20,340 bases of DNA, from contig JAAYKB010000202.1 in the NCBI GenBank assembly GCA_012522615.1, forward strand, positions 1-20,340, given 5' to 3'. The notes beneath the pieces were generated by a model that ran no database searches, was not told the DNA's origin, and saw nothing but the letters and a program-made list of their open reading frames with translations. The translations under genes and the position numbers were made by a program. Position 1 is the stretch's first letter; the number at the start of each line of letters is the position of its first letter. This document shows positions 7,490 through 15,101 of the stretch, piece by piece. The DNA comes from Clostridiales bacterium (lineage in GTDB: Bacteria; Bacillota; Clostridia; Oscillospirales; Acutalibacteraceae).

Positions 7490-7535
7490 ACTCTGAAACA
7501 GACCCGCCATATTTTTGGCGGGTCTGTTTCAGAGT
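7490..7535. terminator. Bidirectional hairpin between convergent units
   Basis: A perfect 20-bp inverted repeat (7490-7509 with 7516-7535), GC-rich in its inner half, with a 6-nt loop. It lies between the plus-strand gene ending at 7423 and the minus-strand operon ending at 7564. Immediate U-tracts are weak on both sides (GTATTT on plus, GGAAAATATTT on minus), but the symmetry and position fit a shared terminator. The remainder of 7424-7563 is empty. Confidence 0.8.
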
Positions 7536-7563
7536 GTATTTGAGAGAAAGCGAATATCAAAAT

Positions 7564-8994
7564 TTAGGAATATTGGTGCAGTTGCATCCTACCGTCGATG
7601 ATACTCACGTCGTTTGCCAGGGCCACCGCCGACCTGCCGGTCATGGGGTCCACAATGCCGATACAGATGCTGGTGCCGGCCGGAACCAGAGGGCCGGAGG
7701 AACTGTCTATCTCCCGGGCCAGTTGAATTTTGGTAGTGGTTTTGATGGTTTTGCCCGGCAACAGGCTGGTCAGCTTCAAGTCCACCAGCGAACAGGTCTG
7801 AACGGTATGTGCTTTATCTAAAACATACAAGTATACGGGAAGGTCAAAATACAGGGGAGCTACACCGCCGTTGTGCCAAGTCAGCTCTGCCGCCACAATA
7901 CCGCTGCTGTGTATTTTGGAAATCTCAACTTTGGATATGCCGATGCGGTATCCCATGGACTTTAGCAGCGTATCGGTCCCTTGCCGATACAGACCGTCGG
8001 TGGAATACCTATCGTCCGAACGCAAGGGGGTTTTGGGACCCAAAAAGGTAGTGTGGCTTTCGGCCACCATGGCGGCGGTTTGTTCAATATTGGTCTTAAT
8101 AAGATAGTCCATGGCCAGAGAACTGGTCATTTCACCACCGATGGGAGCGGTTTTCCAGGCATCCGACATGGGAACCAAAGCGCCTTTCTCCATGGTTTGG
8201 TTGAAGTCGCCGCCGTTTTGTATCCAATCCAACCAGGTGGCAGTGCTTTCCGGTTCCCCTGCCATGTCATTATACAGGCCAAAACCATAAGCTTTCGCCG
8301 CTTCAAAGGGACGCCTCATCATCAGTTTGGCGTGGGGGAAGGCTTCCAGATAGGGGGCAATATACTGTTCCCGCACATCCGCCTGGGGCAGGCGCTGAAT
8401 ACCCGCCTCGTAATTTACGTGCCATTCTCCCCAGTGCCCAAGGCTCCCCAGTTCGATATAGCTGAAGAAGTTGTCTTTGCCGAAATATTCGCCCAACGCC
8501 TTGATGGCTTTGGCGTGGTATTCGATAAACACCGGATTGTTGTAGTCAGGGGCAAACCCCTTTCCATATTTCATGTCATATTCGGTGCCGTCACCGTCGA
8601 TTTTTTCATACAGCCAGTCAGGAATATCCAGGTGCTCGGTTTTACTCGGTTTGTCGCAGACAAACCGAAACACCACATGTTTGCCCTCGCTGCGCCATCG
8701 GTGCAGAAAATTGCGTTTTTCAATACCTTCAAAATCAAATTCGTGTTCGTTGTTCGGCTGCAGTTCTCGGAAAGTGACGTCCACATAGACCATCGACGCC
8801 TGTTCCGCTTCCTCTTCGCAGTCGGCGCAGGGTGCATAACCCATAAAGGGGTTGATAATGGGTTTGTCGGATAGGGGCAATTCTTTTGATACGTCCTTTT
8901 GCAAAAAGAGCATATCCTCGTCCACCTCCTGGCAACCGAGTAGAAACAACAGAATGACCATGGGAAAGAAAAGAGCAAGCACTCTTTTAGTCAT
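7564..8994 (-). CDS. DUF4832-type glycosidase-like lipoprotein, last gene of Pel-like operon
   Basis: A 476-residue secreted lipoprotein. The N-terminus has Lys/Arg, a hydrophobic stretch and lipobox LLGC with Cys21. Residues ~45-310 resemble the TIM-barrel DUF4832 family, with SYIELGSLGHWGEWH (178-192; Glu181 and Glu190) and PIGGEMT (285-291; Glu288) as likely acid residues. Residues ~350-470 look like a beta-sandwich (TWHNGGVAPLYFDLPVYLYV). The frame extends to 9009, but the ATG at 8994 has GGAG six nt upstream and gives a clean signal peptide. It overlaps the DUF4956 stop by 8 nt (ATGACTAA). As an extracellular glycosidase-like protein at the end of a Pel-type operon it may trim or release the polymer, standing in for the PelA hydrolase domain, which I do not see. 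That role is inference. Confidence 0.75.
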   Translation of the reverse strand: MTKRVLALFFPMVILLFLLGCQEVDEDMLFLQKDVSKELPLSDKPIINPFMGYAPCADCEEEAEQASMVYVDVTFRELQPNNEHEFDFEGIEKRNFLHRWRSEGKHVVFRFVCDKPSKTEHLDIPDWLYEKIDGDGTEYDMKYGKGFAPDYNNPVFIEYHAKAIKALGEYFGKDNFFSYIELGSLGHWGEWHVNYEAGIQRLPQADVREQYIAPYLEAFPHAKLMMRRPFEAAKAYGFGLYNDMAGEPESTATWLDWIQNGGDFNQTMEKGALVPMSDAWKTAPIGGEMTSSLAMDYLIKTNIEQTAAMVAESHTTFLGPKTPLRSDDRYSTDGLYRQGTDTLLKSMGYRIGISKVEISKIHSSGIVAAELTWHNGGVAPLYFDLPVYLYVLDKAHTVQTCSLVDLKLTSLLPGKTIKTTTKIQLAREIDSSSGPLVPAGTSICIGIVDPMTGRSAVALANDVSIIDGRMQLHQYS

Positions 8995-9673
8995 GGTATT
9001 CTCCATCATATTGCACTACTGTCACATCTGTTACACCATTAATCATCCGCAATCTGTCGGCAAAGGCCAAACTATCGCCCTTGGCCATCACTTCCATGGT
9101 CAGTTCACAGGTATCTCCCCGCAGGGTTTTGGATTTGATACGGTAGTTCAGCCGGCCCATGGCTACTTTGATTTCATCTGCGGTGGTCAGGCCGGAGTAG
9201 TGGACAATAGCAATATAAATGCGGGCGCTTTGGTTTTTTCCGGTCATGGCCAGTATGAGGATGAAGACAACGATAGCCGATATCAGGGCCAGAGGATAGG
9301 CATTGGCCCCTACCGTGATACCGGTGGTGATGGCCCAGAACAGGTAGACCAAATCCAGCGGATTTTTGATGGCGGTACGGAAGCGGACGATACTGAGGGC
9401 GCCCACCATACCTAAAGAGATGACAATGTTGGTGCTGATGGCTAGCGTCACCATGGCGGTGAGTACCGTCATGCCCACCAGGGCGATGGAAAAATTCCGA
9501 TTATAGACCACGCCACGGTAGAACTTTTTATAGACCACATTAATAAACATGCCCAGTAACAGGGATACCACCAATGCCATGACAATGCGGATGATTTGCT
9601 CCGGGGAAAAGCCGTTGCCGATACTCCCCAGTTGTTCTAAAAAGGATTTTTTAAAAACATCTTGTACACTCAT
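8987..9673 (-). CDS. DUF4956 membrane protein
   Basis: A 228-residue membrane protein. Hydrophobic helices are seen at about residues 26-46, 62-80, 82-98 and 107-142. The signature SLGMVGALSIVRFRTAIKNP (86-105) followed by LDLVYLFWAITTGITVGA is characteristic of the DUF4956 family. A soluble tail of ~80 residues (151-228) follows, with a ferredoxin-like beta-alpha-beta pattern. The ATG has GAGGT six nt upstream. The family frequently sits next to VTC-domain and CotH genes, as it does here, and is thought to work with them at the membrane. No biochemical function is established that I know of. It is separated from the VTC gene by 43 nt. Confidence 0.85.
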   Translation of the reverse strand: MSVQDVFKKSFLEQLGSIGNGFSPEQIIRIVMALVVSLLLGMFINVVYKKFYRGVVYNRNFSIALVGMTVLTAMVTLAISTNIVISLGMVGALSIVRFRTAIKNPLDLVYLFWAITTGITVGANAYPLALISAIVVFILILAMTGKNQSARIYIAIVHYSGLTTADEIKVAMGRLNYRIKSKTLRGDTCELTMEVMAKGDSLAFADRLRMINGVTDVTVVQYDGEYHD

Positions 9674-9716
9674 CTCGATACCTCACAATTACACAATTAG
9701 AATGGTTATGTATAGG

Positions 9717-10439
9717 TCAAATGCCGCTGTGACAGTGCAGAAAAGATAGACTGGTTGCCTCAAAACATGAGGTGTATTTGGACAGGGAGGTGTATTCCTC
9801 GTTGCCGCAGGGGAGGATTTGTCGCATCAAATTGGGCAGACATTCGGTAAACTTGACTTCCATCGCCACTTTGCCCGGCTCCAGCACGTAAGACAGGGGC
9901 AGGTCCCGGTCAAAAAACCGGAAGAAGTCACCGCAGGCTCCCACATCCCGGTCAAAGGTGACCCGGACATCGCCTGCCGGGTAGACAAAGGGTTCCCGCA
10001 CATAATCCACAATCACCGTCGGTCGCATAACCCGGCTGACACACTGAAAATAGAATTCTTTATACAAGTCTTGATCTTTTTGGAGCAGAAAGTCGTACTG
10101 CCCTTGGAGGATGGCCTCGGTCTCTTGCCGGGTGAGGGCCACCGTGGCCTTGTGGATATACTGATCCACTTTTTGTTTGCGCTCCAACCGGATAACGGTA
10201 TCGCTGGCGTTGTAGATGCGGATGCGGTACTTGTTCCGGTTGTCTATGCCCATCACCTTTTTCATGTAGGCCGAATGCCAATAGTCGTCAAAGTACAGGC
10301 TCCGTACGGTATAGCGGCCATTGATGGCATAGGCGTCCGGCTTCATCAACGGGGCGAGGCGCCGTTTCAACAGTTCCGCATCATGCAGGTTGATTAGATA
10401 TTTCAGCTCATGCCGGAACTGCTTTTTGGTATCCGCCAT
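9717..10439 (-). CDS. VTC-domain protein (polyphosphate polymerase family)
   Basis: A 240-residue protein consisting almost entirely of a VTC domain, the tunnel-shaped catalytic fold of the yeast Vtc4 polyphosphate polymerase (CYTH/TTM superfamily). Basic and acidic tunnel motifs run in order: RHELKYLI (residues 9-16), YTVRSLYFDD (43-52), KYRIRIY (70-76), RLERKQKVDQYIHKATVALT (84-103), TVIVDYVREPF (141-151), RVTFDRDV (159-166) and MEVKFTECLPNLM (193-205). The EVK near the end corresponds to the conserved metal-binding Glu and basic partner. It has no membrane helix of its own, and the DUF4956 protein encoded next could anchor it. The ATG follows GGAGGG closely and lies 2 nt after the CotH stop. 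It may synthesise polyphosphate from ATP, or may act on another phosphate polymer. Confidence 0.9.
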   Translation of the reverse strand: MADTKKQFRHELKYLINLHDAELLKRRLAPLMKPDAYAINGRYTVRSLYFDDYWHSAYMKKVMGIDNRNKYRIRIYNASDTVIRLERKQKVDQYIHKATVALTRQETEAILQGQYDFLLQKDQDLYKEFYFQCVSRVMRPTVIVDYVREPFVYPAGDVRVTFDRDVGACGDFFRFFDRDLPLSYVLEPGKVAMEVKFTECLPNLMRQILPCGNEEYTSLSKYTSCFEATSLSFLHCHSGI

Positions 10440-10441
10440 CG

Positions 10442-12193
10442 CTATCCCTCCATTCCCAGTACTTGGCCTTTTTCAATATAGAAGGTCGCCACACCGTAAT
10501 GGATCTTATCATTCAAATCTTGGTAGGAATATCGCAGGGTCTGGGTTTTGCCGGATTGATTTTTAGCGGTAATCCGTAAAAAGTACTGTCCGTCGGGTGG
10601 CAGTTTGCACTCCACTTGGGGGATAAAGGTATTTGCCTCTTTGAAGATCACCTCTTTAAAGAGGTAGTCCTTGGCAACCTCCAGGGTGTAGGTGATGGTT
10701 TCACTGTCAAAGTCGTAAGCGTTGTCCCAGCCAAATACCAGTTTGCCGTTTTTGACTTCCGGTACGTTACAGTAATAAGGCATGGGATGCTGCAGACTTT
10801 CCTGAATCATCTGATAGTTATAGTCAATTTCGGCTGTCATAGTGTCCACATAGGTATAATAGTCTCCTTGTTTGACACGTGCGTAGTTGATGTCCGGTAC
10901 TTGATAGAGATAGGTATATACAACGTCGGCATATCGCTTAAACAGGTATTTCAGATTTTTTTCTTTGAGGTCCTTGTAATAATGCTCCACCTTATCCAGA
11001 AGCTTTTGGCGCAGGGCAGGGGATTTTAACACCCGTTGATGCAGGACCACACCCCACACGTTGGAGATGCCGTCGGTGTAGTTGTATCCGGAGACGGCGG
11101 CCTTGGCGATATAGTTTTGGTGGCTCCATGCGCCGTCGCAATCCCAGGGGATAAAGTACCATTTGTTGCCGTTTAACGGGCTGTAGAGGAAGAAGTTTTG
11201 GGACATAATATCCCGGTTACCGATAATCAGCTGAAAGGCCAGCCAGGAAAAATAGTTGGTCTCGTCAAAATACTTCTCAAAGGTCTCCTCAATGGGAATC
11301 GCGTAATCGTTGACCGCCTCAATCATATCTATAAGCTTTTTGTGGTCGTCGTTGCCTTTGATTTCCAGCACCTGCTCAAAGGCCCAGACATCGTAATCCG
11401 AATCGGTTTTCAGTTTGAGGTCGTCGTAGGTATAAAACTCAAACATAGACGCCTTATAAAGATGACCGTTGGCATCCAACCCGTGGTTGCGCAGATAGCG
11501 GCTGTTGAACTGTTCCACATGGGTATACAGACCGTAACTGACAAATTTGGCATTCTGATTCCCTTCGGTCAAATCCTTGACGTACAAATGCACAAAGGTG
11601 GTATGGGCGCCGAACAGCTCGGGATACTGGATCATCAAATCATAGGAAACCTTGTTGCGAAAACGGGAGGGGTCGTAGGGGTGCTTATTGAGGATGATGG
11701 TCTTTTGGTCATGCCAGGCGCCTTTATCCGGCTTGATTTTGATTTGATAAGATTTTTGCGGTGCCTGTGAGGTGGTTTTACCCCTCACCTGAACGGTGGC
11801 ATTTGGAAGGGACTCTCCATATCCCAGCATGCCGGGCTGGGGCCCGTTTTTATCGCCTGCTTGCAAGGTGGCTTCCACCTTGTAGCGATCCACATTTCTA
11901 TCGTCATAATAGTAGGTGCTATAGGAGTTGATTTCGGTCCAGGTATGGTCGGTGTTATCCGCCGAGTTGCCTTTTCTCACAGTGAGGTACAAAGTTTCCA
12001 CCTTTAAGGAATCGATGCCGGAATAATATTCCGGCTTGTCGGTGATGGTCAAATCATCCAGACTGCTGTTACTGTTGTTTATCGGATTGGAAACCGGGGA
12101 GACGGTTTCGGCCATATTGGAACAGCCGGTGAGCAGCGTGACGGCCAGGATGAGGACCAGCAACCTTTTAAACACATTATTGTTCAAGCCCAT
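10442..12193 (-). CDS. CotH kinase-family lipoprotein with C-terminal Fn3-like domain
   Basis: A 583-residue lipoprotein with lipobox LTGC at residues 21-24. The CotH domain spans ~60-460: VRGKTTSQAPQKSYQIKIKP (136-155) matches the nucleotide-site motif, LNKHPYDPSRFRNKVSYDL (168-186) and YGLYTHVEQFNSRYL (220-234) follow, and IPWDCDGAW (348-356) holds the metal-binding DxD. Residues ~475-580 look like an Fn3/Ig-type domain. The open frame runs to 12259, but the ATG at 12193 has GGAGG six nt upstream and yields a proper signal peptide. It overlaps the pelG stop by 17 nt. CotH of spore coats is an atypical protein kinase. An exported CotH linked to Pel and VTC genes points to phosphorylation outside the membrane, of a protein or of the glycan. 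The target is unknown. Confidence 0.85.
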   Translation of the reverse strand: MGLNNNVFKRLLVLILAVTLLTGCSNMAETVSPVSNPINNSNSSLDDLTITDKPEYYSGIDSLKVETLYLTVRKGNSADNTDHTWTEINSYSTYYYDDRNVDRYKVEATLQAGDKNGPQPGMLGYGESLPNATVQVRGKTTSQAPQKSYQIKIKPDKGAWHDQKTIILNKHPYDPSRFRNKVSYDLMIQYPELFGAHTTFVHLYVKDLTEGNQNAKFVSYGLYTHVEQFNSRYLRNHGLDANGHLYKASMFEFYTYDDLKLKTDSDYDVWAFEQVLEIKGNDDHKKLIDMIEAVNDYAIPIEETFEKYFDETNYFSWLAFQLIIGNRDIMSQNFFLYSPLNGNKWYFIPWDCDGAWSHQNYIAKAAVSGYNYTDGISNVWGVVLHQRVLKSPALRQKLLDKVEHYYKDLKEKNLKYLFKRYADVVYTYLYQVPDINYARVKQGDYYTYVDTMTAEIDYNYQMIQESLQHPMPYYCNVPEVKNGKLVFGWDNAYDFDSETITYTLEVAKDYLFKEVIFKEANTFIPQVECKLPPDGQYFLRITAKNQSGKTQTLRYSYQDLNDKIHYGVATFYIEKGQVLGMEG

Positions 12194-13691
12194 GTTTTGC
12201 CTCCGTTCTCTTTTGGTATGCGATTTTTCTGCGCTGCTGTTTGCCTTGGGCCCGTACATCCAACCTGTTGACCAGACGGGTCATCCAGTAGTTGGGCTGC
12301 ACCGCGAATACCGGCTGCTCGGCTAATACGTGGTATTTCAGCTTGGCAATGTATTTCTCCAACCGGATAAAGCTGATGATGCAAAATAGGGCCGAACCGA
12401 TAACAAAGCCGAATCCATAAAATTCCGCTGGCAGAAATTTGAAGATATAGGTAGCAATATTGGTAAAGAGGGCAAAGCCCAAGGAGCACCAAAAAGCCCC
12501 GTAGTTGTCGGAAAAGTACAGCAAAATCAGCATGACGCTGTTTCCGATGGCATATAGGGCATATCCCACACACAGCACCCGGAACATGCCCAGCATGTCG
12601 GAATTAAAGCCCAAAGGCAGGCGGGGCAGCAGAATAGAACCGATCACCACAAACAGGATGGTGGTAAAGGCCTGCTTTTGGCAGAGATACAACAGTTCAT
12701 CCTTCAGCACATCCAACATGCCTTTTTCGATATTTTCAATATCGCTGATGCTGCCGCCTTCATTAAAGAGGGTGAAATAGGTCCGGTATTCCGGATAAAA
12801 CCGCACCTCCACGCTGGTGACAAAGTTGACGGTGGTTACCAGAATAGAGAGAAAGGCTATCAGCGCCGAGACATCGTATTCCGGCGCTCCGTAAAATAAT
12901 CCCTTGATTTGCACCCCTAGGGGGCTGCTCCACATGATGACCAGATGTCCGAACAGGCCTGCCGTCACAAAGAAGCCGATGCCCCAAAGATGGGGGTACT
13001 TATCGCCCCACTTTAAAAAGTACAGGGAGGCGCCGAACCCCTCGGGGAAGTAGTCGTATATTAGCGCAAAATACCAAACAGCCATCAGGCCGTACCCGAT
13101 ATTGACCGCTATAAACAGGGAGGTGATGATCGGCAGAGGGGTCGTATAGATTAACACCAGGGCCAGGGCGAAGCCGGTGACAATGGAGACAAAGAACACC
13201 TTGATAATGCTCTTGTATTCCTTGACGGCGGTCAGGTAGTTGACTTCGGTCCAGGTGACCAACAGGGTCAAAAAGAACCAGAGGGACAGCACCTGATAGA
13301 CCAACTCTACTCCGGAAAAATAGAGGAATATGCCGTATCCGGTGCCGCCTAATACCAGCATGACAGCCAGACTGCCAAAAAAGGAGGGAAGTACCCGCTC
13401 TTCGCTCTGTTCAAAAATGGTGTCGGCGGTATACCGGGTGGTCAGCATCGAGAAGATGCTGGTTACCGACAGAGAAAACAGCAAAGCATAGGTGATCATG
13501 GAAATCAGCAGTTCCCGGTCGGAGCGGGCGGTGCCGTAATAATAGGCGAGCAGCAACACGCCCAGCAGCAGCGCCACTCCCAGCAGCATAGGACCGGCGC
13601 AGACCATGCCGGCATAGCCGTATGCCCGGATGGTGGCCAGCACACCTTTTTTGGAAAACAGTTTTTTCAGCTCAAATCCTATTCCTGCCAT
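12177..13691 (-). CDS. pelG: PelG, polytopic membrane protein for polysaccharide export
   Basis: A 504-residue protein beginning MAGIGFELKKLF, the characteristic PelG N-terminus, followed by about 12 hydrophobic helices. Short loops such as WTEVNYLTAVKEYKSIIKV and YDYFPEG separate the helices. PelG belongs to the MATE/MOP-like transporter group and works with PelD, PelE and PelF in the inner-membrane complex that makes and translocates Pel. A soluble segment (about residues 295-335, FYPEYRTYFTLFNEGGSIS) lies between helices. Its ATG lies inside the pelF 3' end, with a 13-nt overlap (ATGGCAGGAATAG), a strong sign of coupled translation. The basic C-terminus ends just past the start of the CotH gene. 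Length and hydropathy match PelG from other species. Confidence 0.9.
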   Translation of the reverse strand: MAGIGFELKKLFSKKGVLATIRAYGYAGMVCAGPMLLGVALLLGVLLLAYYYGTARSDRELLISMITYALLFSLSVTSIFSMLTTRYTADTIFEQSEERVLPSFFGSLAVMLVLGGTGYGIFLYFSGVELVYQVLSLWFFLTLLVTWTEVNYLTAVKEYKSIIKVFFVSIVTGFALALVLIYTTPLPIITSLFIAVNIGYGLMAVWYFALIYDYFPEGFGASLYFLKWGDKYPHLWGIGFFVTAGLFGHLVIMWSSPLGVQIKGLFYGAPEYDVSALIAFLSILVTTVNFVTSVEVRFYPEYRTYFTLFNEGGSISDIENIEKGMLDVLKDELLYLCQKQAFTTILFVVIGSILLPRLPLGFNSDMLGMFRVLCVGYALYAIGNSVMLILLYFSDNYGAFWCSLGFALFTNIATYIFKFLPAEFYGFGFVIGSALFCIISFIRLEKYIAKLKYHVLAEQPVFAVQPNYWMTRLVNRLDVRAQGKQQRRKIAYQKRTEAKHGLEQ

Positions 13692-15094
13692 AGTTTAAGC
13701 GCCTCCCGGTAGTTGTCCAGATACTGGGCGATGATATCTTCATGGCGAAAGTTTTTCAATACCCGTTTTTTGCCGATGCTTCCCATCTGTTTCCGTAGAT
13801 AGGGATGTTTGCTTAACACTTCCATCCCGCTGGCGATGGCTTGAGCCTGCATGGGCTTGACCAAAATTCCCGCCTGGCCCAAATCGTCGATGGTCTCTCC
13901 GGTCAGCAGTTCCCGGCAACAGCCCACGTCGGTAGCAACACAGGCCCGCCCGGCAGCCAGAGATTCTAGCAGCGACAAGGGCTGCCCTTCCGAAATGCTG
14001 GTCAGAACGGTAAAGTCCAGCTTTTCCATGTAGGCGGCTGTGTCGGTGTTGCCCAAAATCAGAATATCCTTTACCACTAACTGGTCGATGAGGTCTTCGC
14101 ATTCGGCGCGGTATTCTTCATCATCGGTATCGCCCAAAATATGAAGTCGGGCGTTGGGGATTTGGGTTTTCAACCCAAAAAAGGCGTAAATCATGGTTTT
14201 GATGTCTTTGATGGGGTGGAACCGCACAATGGCCCCGATATCGATATGCCCATTTGGGGGTTTGGGAGGGATGTTGGCAAATCGGTGGGTTTCAATGCCG
14301 TTGAAAATCACCTTTTGCTTATTGCGTGCACAGCCCAGCTCCTGCTGAATGTTGCTGGCTCTGCTGTATAGGGCGGTGACGCTGACCGCGGTGTCGTATG
14401 CCGTCCGGGCCAACAGGAAAAAATGCTTAATCCACAATCGTTTGAAGTGCCGGGGTACCCAGGTGGCCCGCAGGATTTCCTCCTCCCGCTCTCGGGAATA
14501 GATGCCGTGCTCGGTCAATATGTAAGGCTTGTGCCTCATGATGCTGGCCAGGGCCCCCAGCAGCCCCGCATAGCCGGTGCAGGAACTGTGGTAGACATCG
14601 GCGGCGGGAATATTCTGACTGATTAGGTAGAGGGTGGGCAACAGGATGGAGCGGATGGTGTGGAACAAATCTGAAAAGGCGATAAATGGAAAATCCCGGT
14701 GGCACATATCCAACAAAATATCTAAAAATGCTTCGCTCATTAAAAAGGTGTGGACATTGATTTTTTTATGGTTATAGTCCTTAAACAGCACCGTCCAGTC
14801 CAAGTCTTCGCCGGCGATCAGCCGTTTATGGGCCTCAATTTCTTCATCCGTAAATTTCAGTTTGGGATCTTTGGCAACCGGCATCCGCATGGCGTCGTCT
14901 AAAAACACCTCTCGAACCTCCACCACATTGGGCGGCAGCTCGTACTTATACTGGCCTTTATTTTTGGCCTCGGCGCCGATAATCCACAACACAAACTCAT
15001 GTTGAGGCATATCCAGAATATAGTTGTGCACCCAGGAGGAAACCCCGCCACGCACATAGGGGTAACAGCCCTCTAAAATCATACAAATGCGCAA
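13679..15094 (-). CDS. pelF: PelF, GT4-family glycosyltransferase
   Basis: A 471-residue cytoplasmic glycosyltransferase of the GT-B/GT4 type. The N-terminus RICMILEGCYPYVRGGVSSW (2-21) is the hallmark of PelF, which polymerises Pel from UDP-sugars. Donor-site features are VRFHPIKD (290-297) with Arg291 and Lys296, and SEGQPLSLLESLAAG (368-382) with the E-x7-E pair Glu369/Glu377. The start is TTG (15092-15094), since GAGGTG lies 8 nt upstream and the known N-terminal motif begins exactly there. The ribosome site overlaps the stop of the DUF2194 gene, leaving a 7-nt gap. No membrane helix is present, so it is expected to dock on the PelD-PelE-PelG complex. Confidence 0.93.
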   Translation of the reverse strand: MRICMILEGCYPYVRGGVSSWVHNYILDMPQHEFVLWIIGAEAKNKGQYKYELPPNVVEVREVFLDDAMRMPVAKDPKLKFTDEEIEAHKRLIAGEDLDWTVLFKDYNHKKINVHTFLMSEAFLDILLDMCHRDFPFIAFSDLFHTIRSILLPTLYLISQNIPAADVYHSSCTGYAGLLGALASIMRHKPYILTEHGIYSREREEEILRATWVPRHFKRLWIKHFFLLARTAYDTAVSVTALYSRASNIQQELGCARNKQKVIFNGIETHRFANIPPKPPNGHIDIGAIVRFHPIKDIKTMIYAFFGLKTQIPNARLHILGDTDDEEYRAECEDLIDQLVVKDILILGNTDTAAYMEKLDFTVLTSISEGQPLSLLESLAAGRACVATDVGCCRELLTGETIDDLGQAGILVKPMQAQAIASGMEVLSKHPYLRKQMGSIGKKRVLKNFRHEDIIAQYLDNYREALKLWQE

Positions 15095-15101
15095 ATCCGA
15101 T

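Noticed and set aside
7981..8874. A 297-codon open frame on the plus strand opposite the DUF4832 gene
   Set aside because: It lies fully antisense to a gene with a lipobox, family motifs and a good ribosome site; its product has no coherent domain and a biased composition typical of shadow frames.
8995..9009. ATG at 9009 as start of the DUF4832 gene
   Set aside because: ATG 8994 has a GGAG site at six nt and forms the usual ATGACTAA junction.
9819..10397. A 192-codon plus-strand frame opposite the VTC gene
   Set aside because: Antisense to a clear VTC domain; no ribosome site or recognisable motif.
11198..11770. A 190-codon plus-strand frame opposite the CotH gene
   Set aside because: Antisense shadow of a gene with conserved CotH motifs.
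12194..12259. Upstream ATG at 12259 as start of the CotH gene
   Set aside because: It would put 22 charged residues before the signal peptide and lies deep inside pelG; ATG 12193 has GGAGG at six nt.
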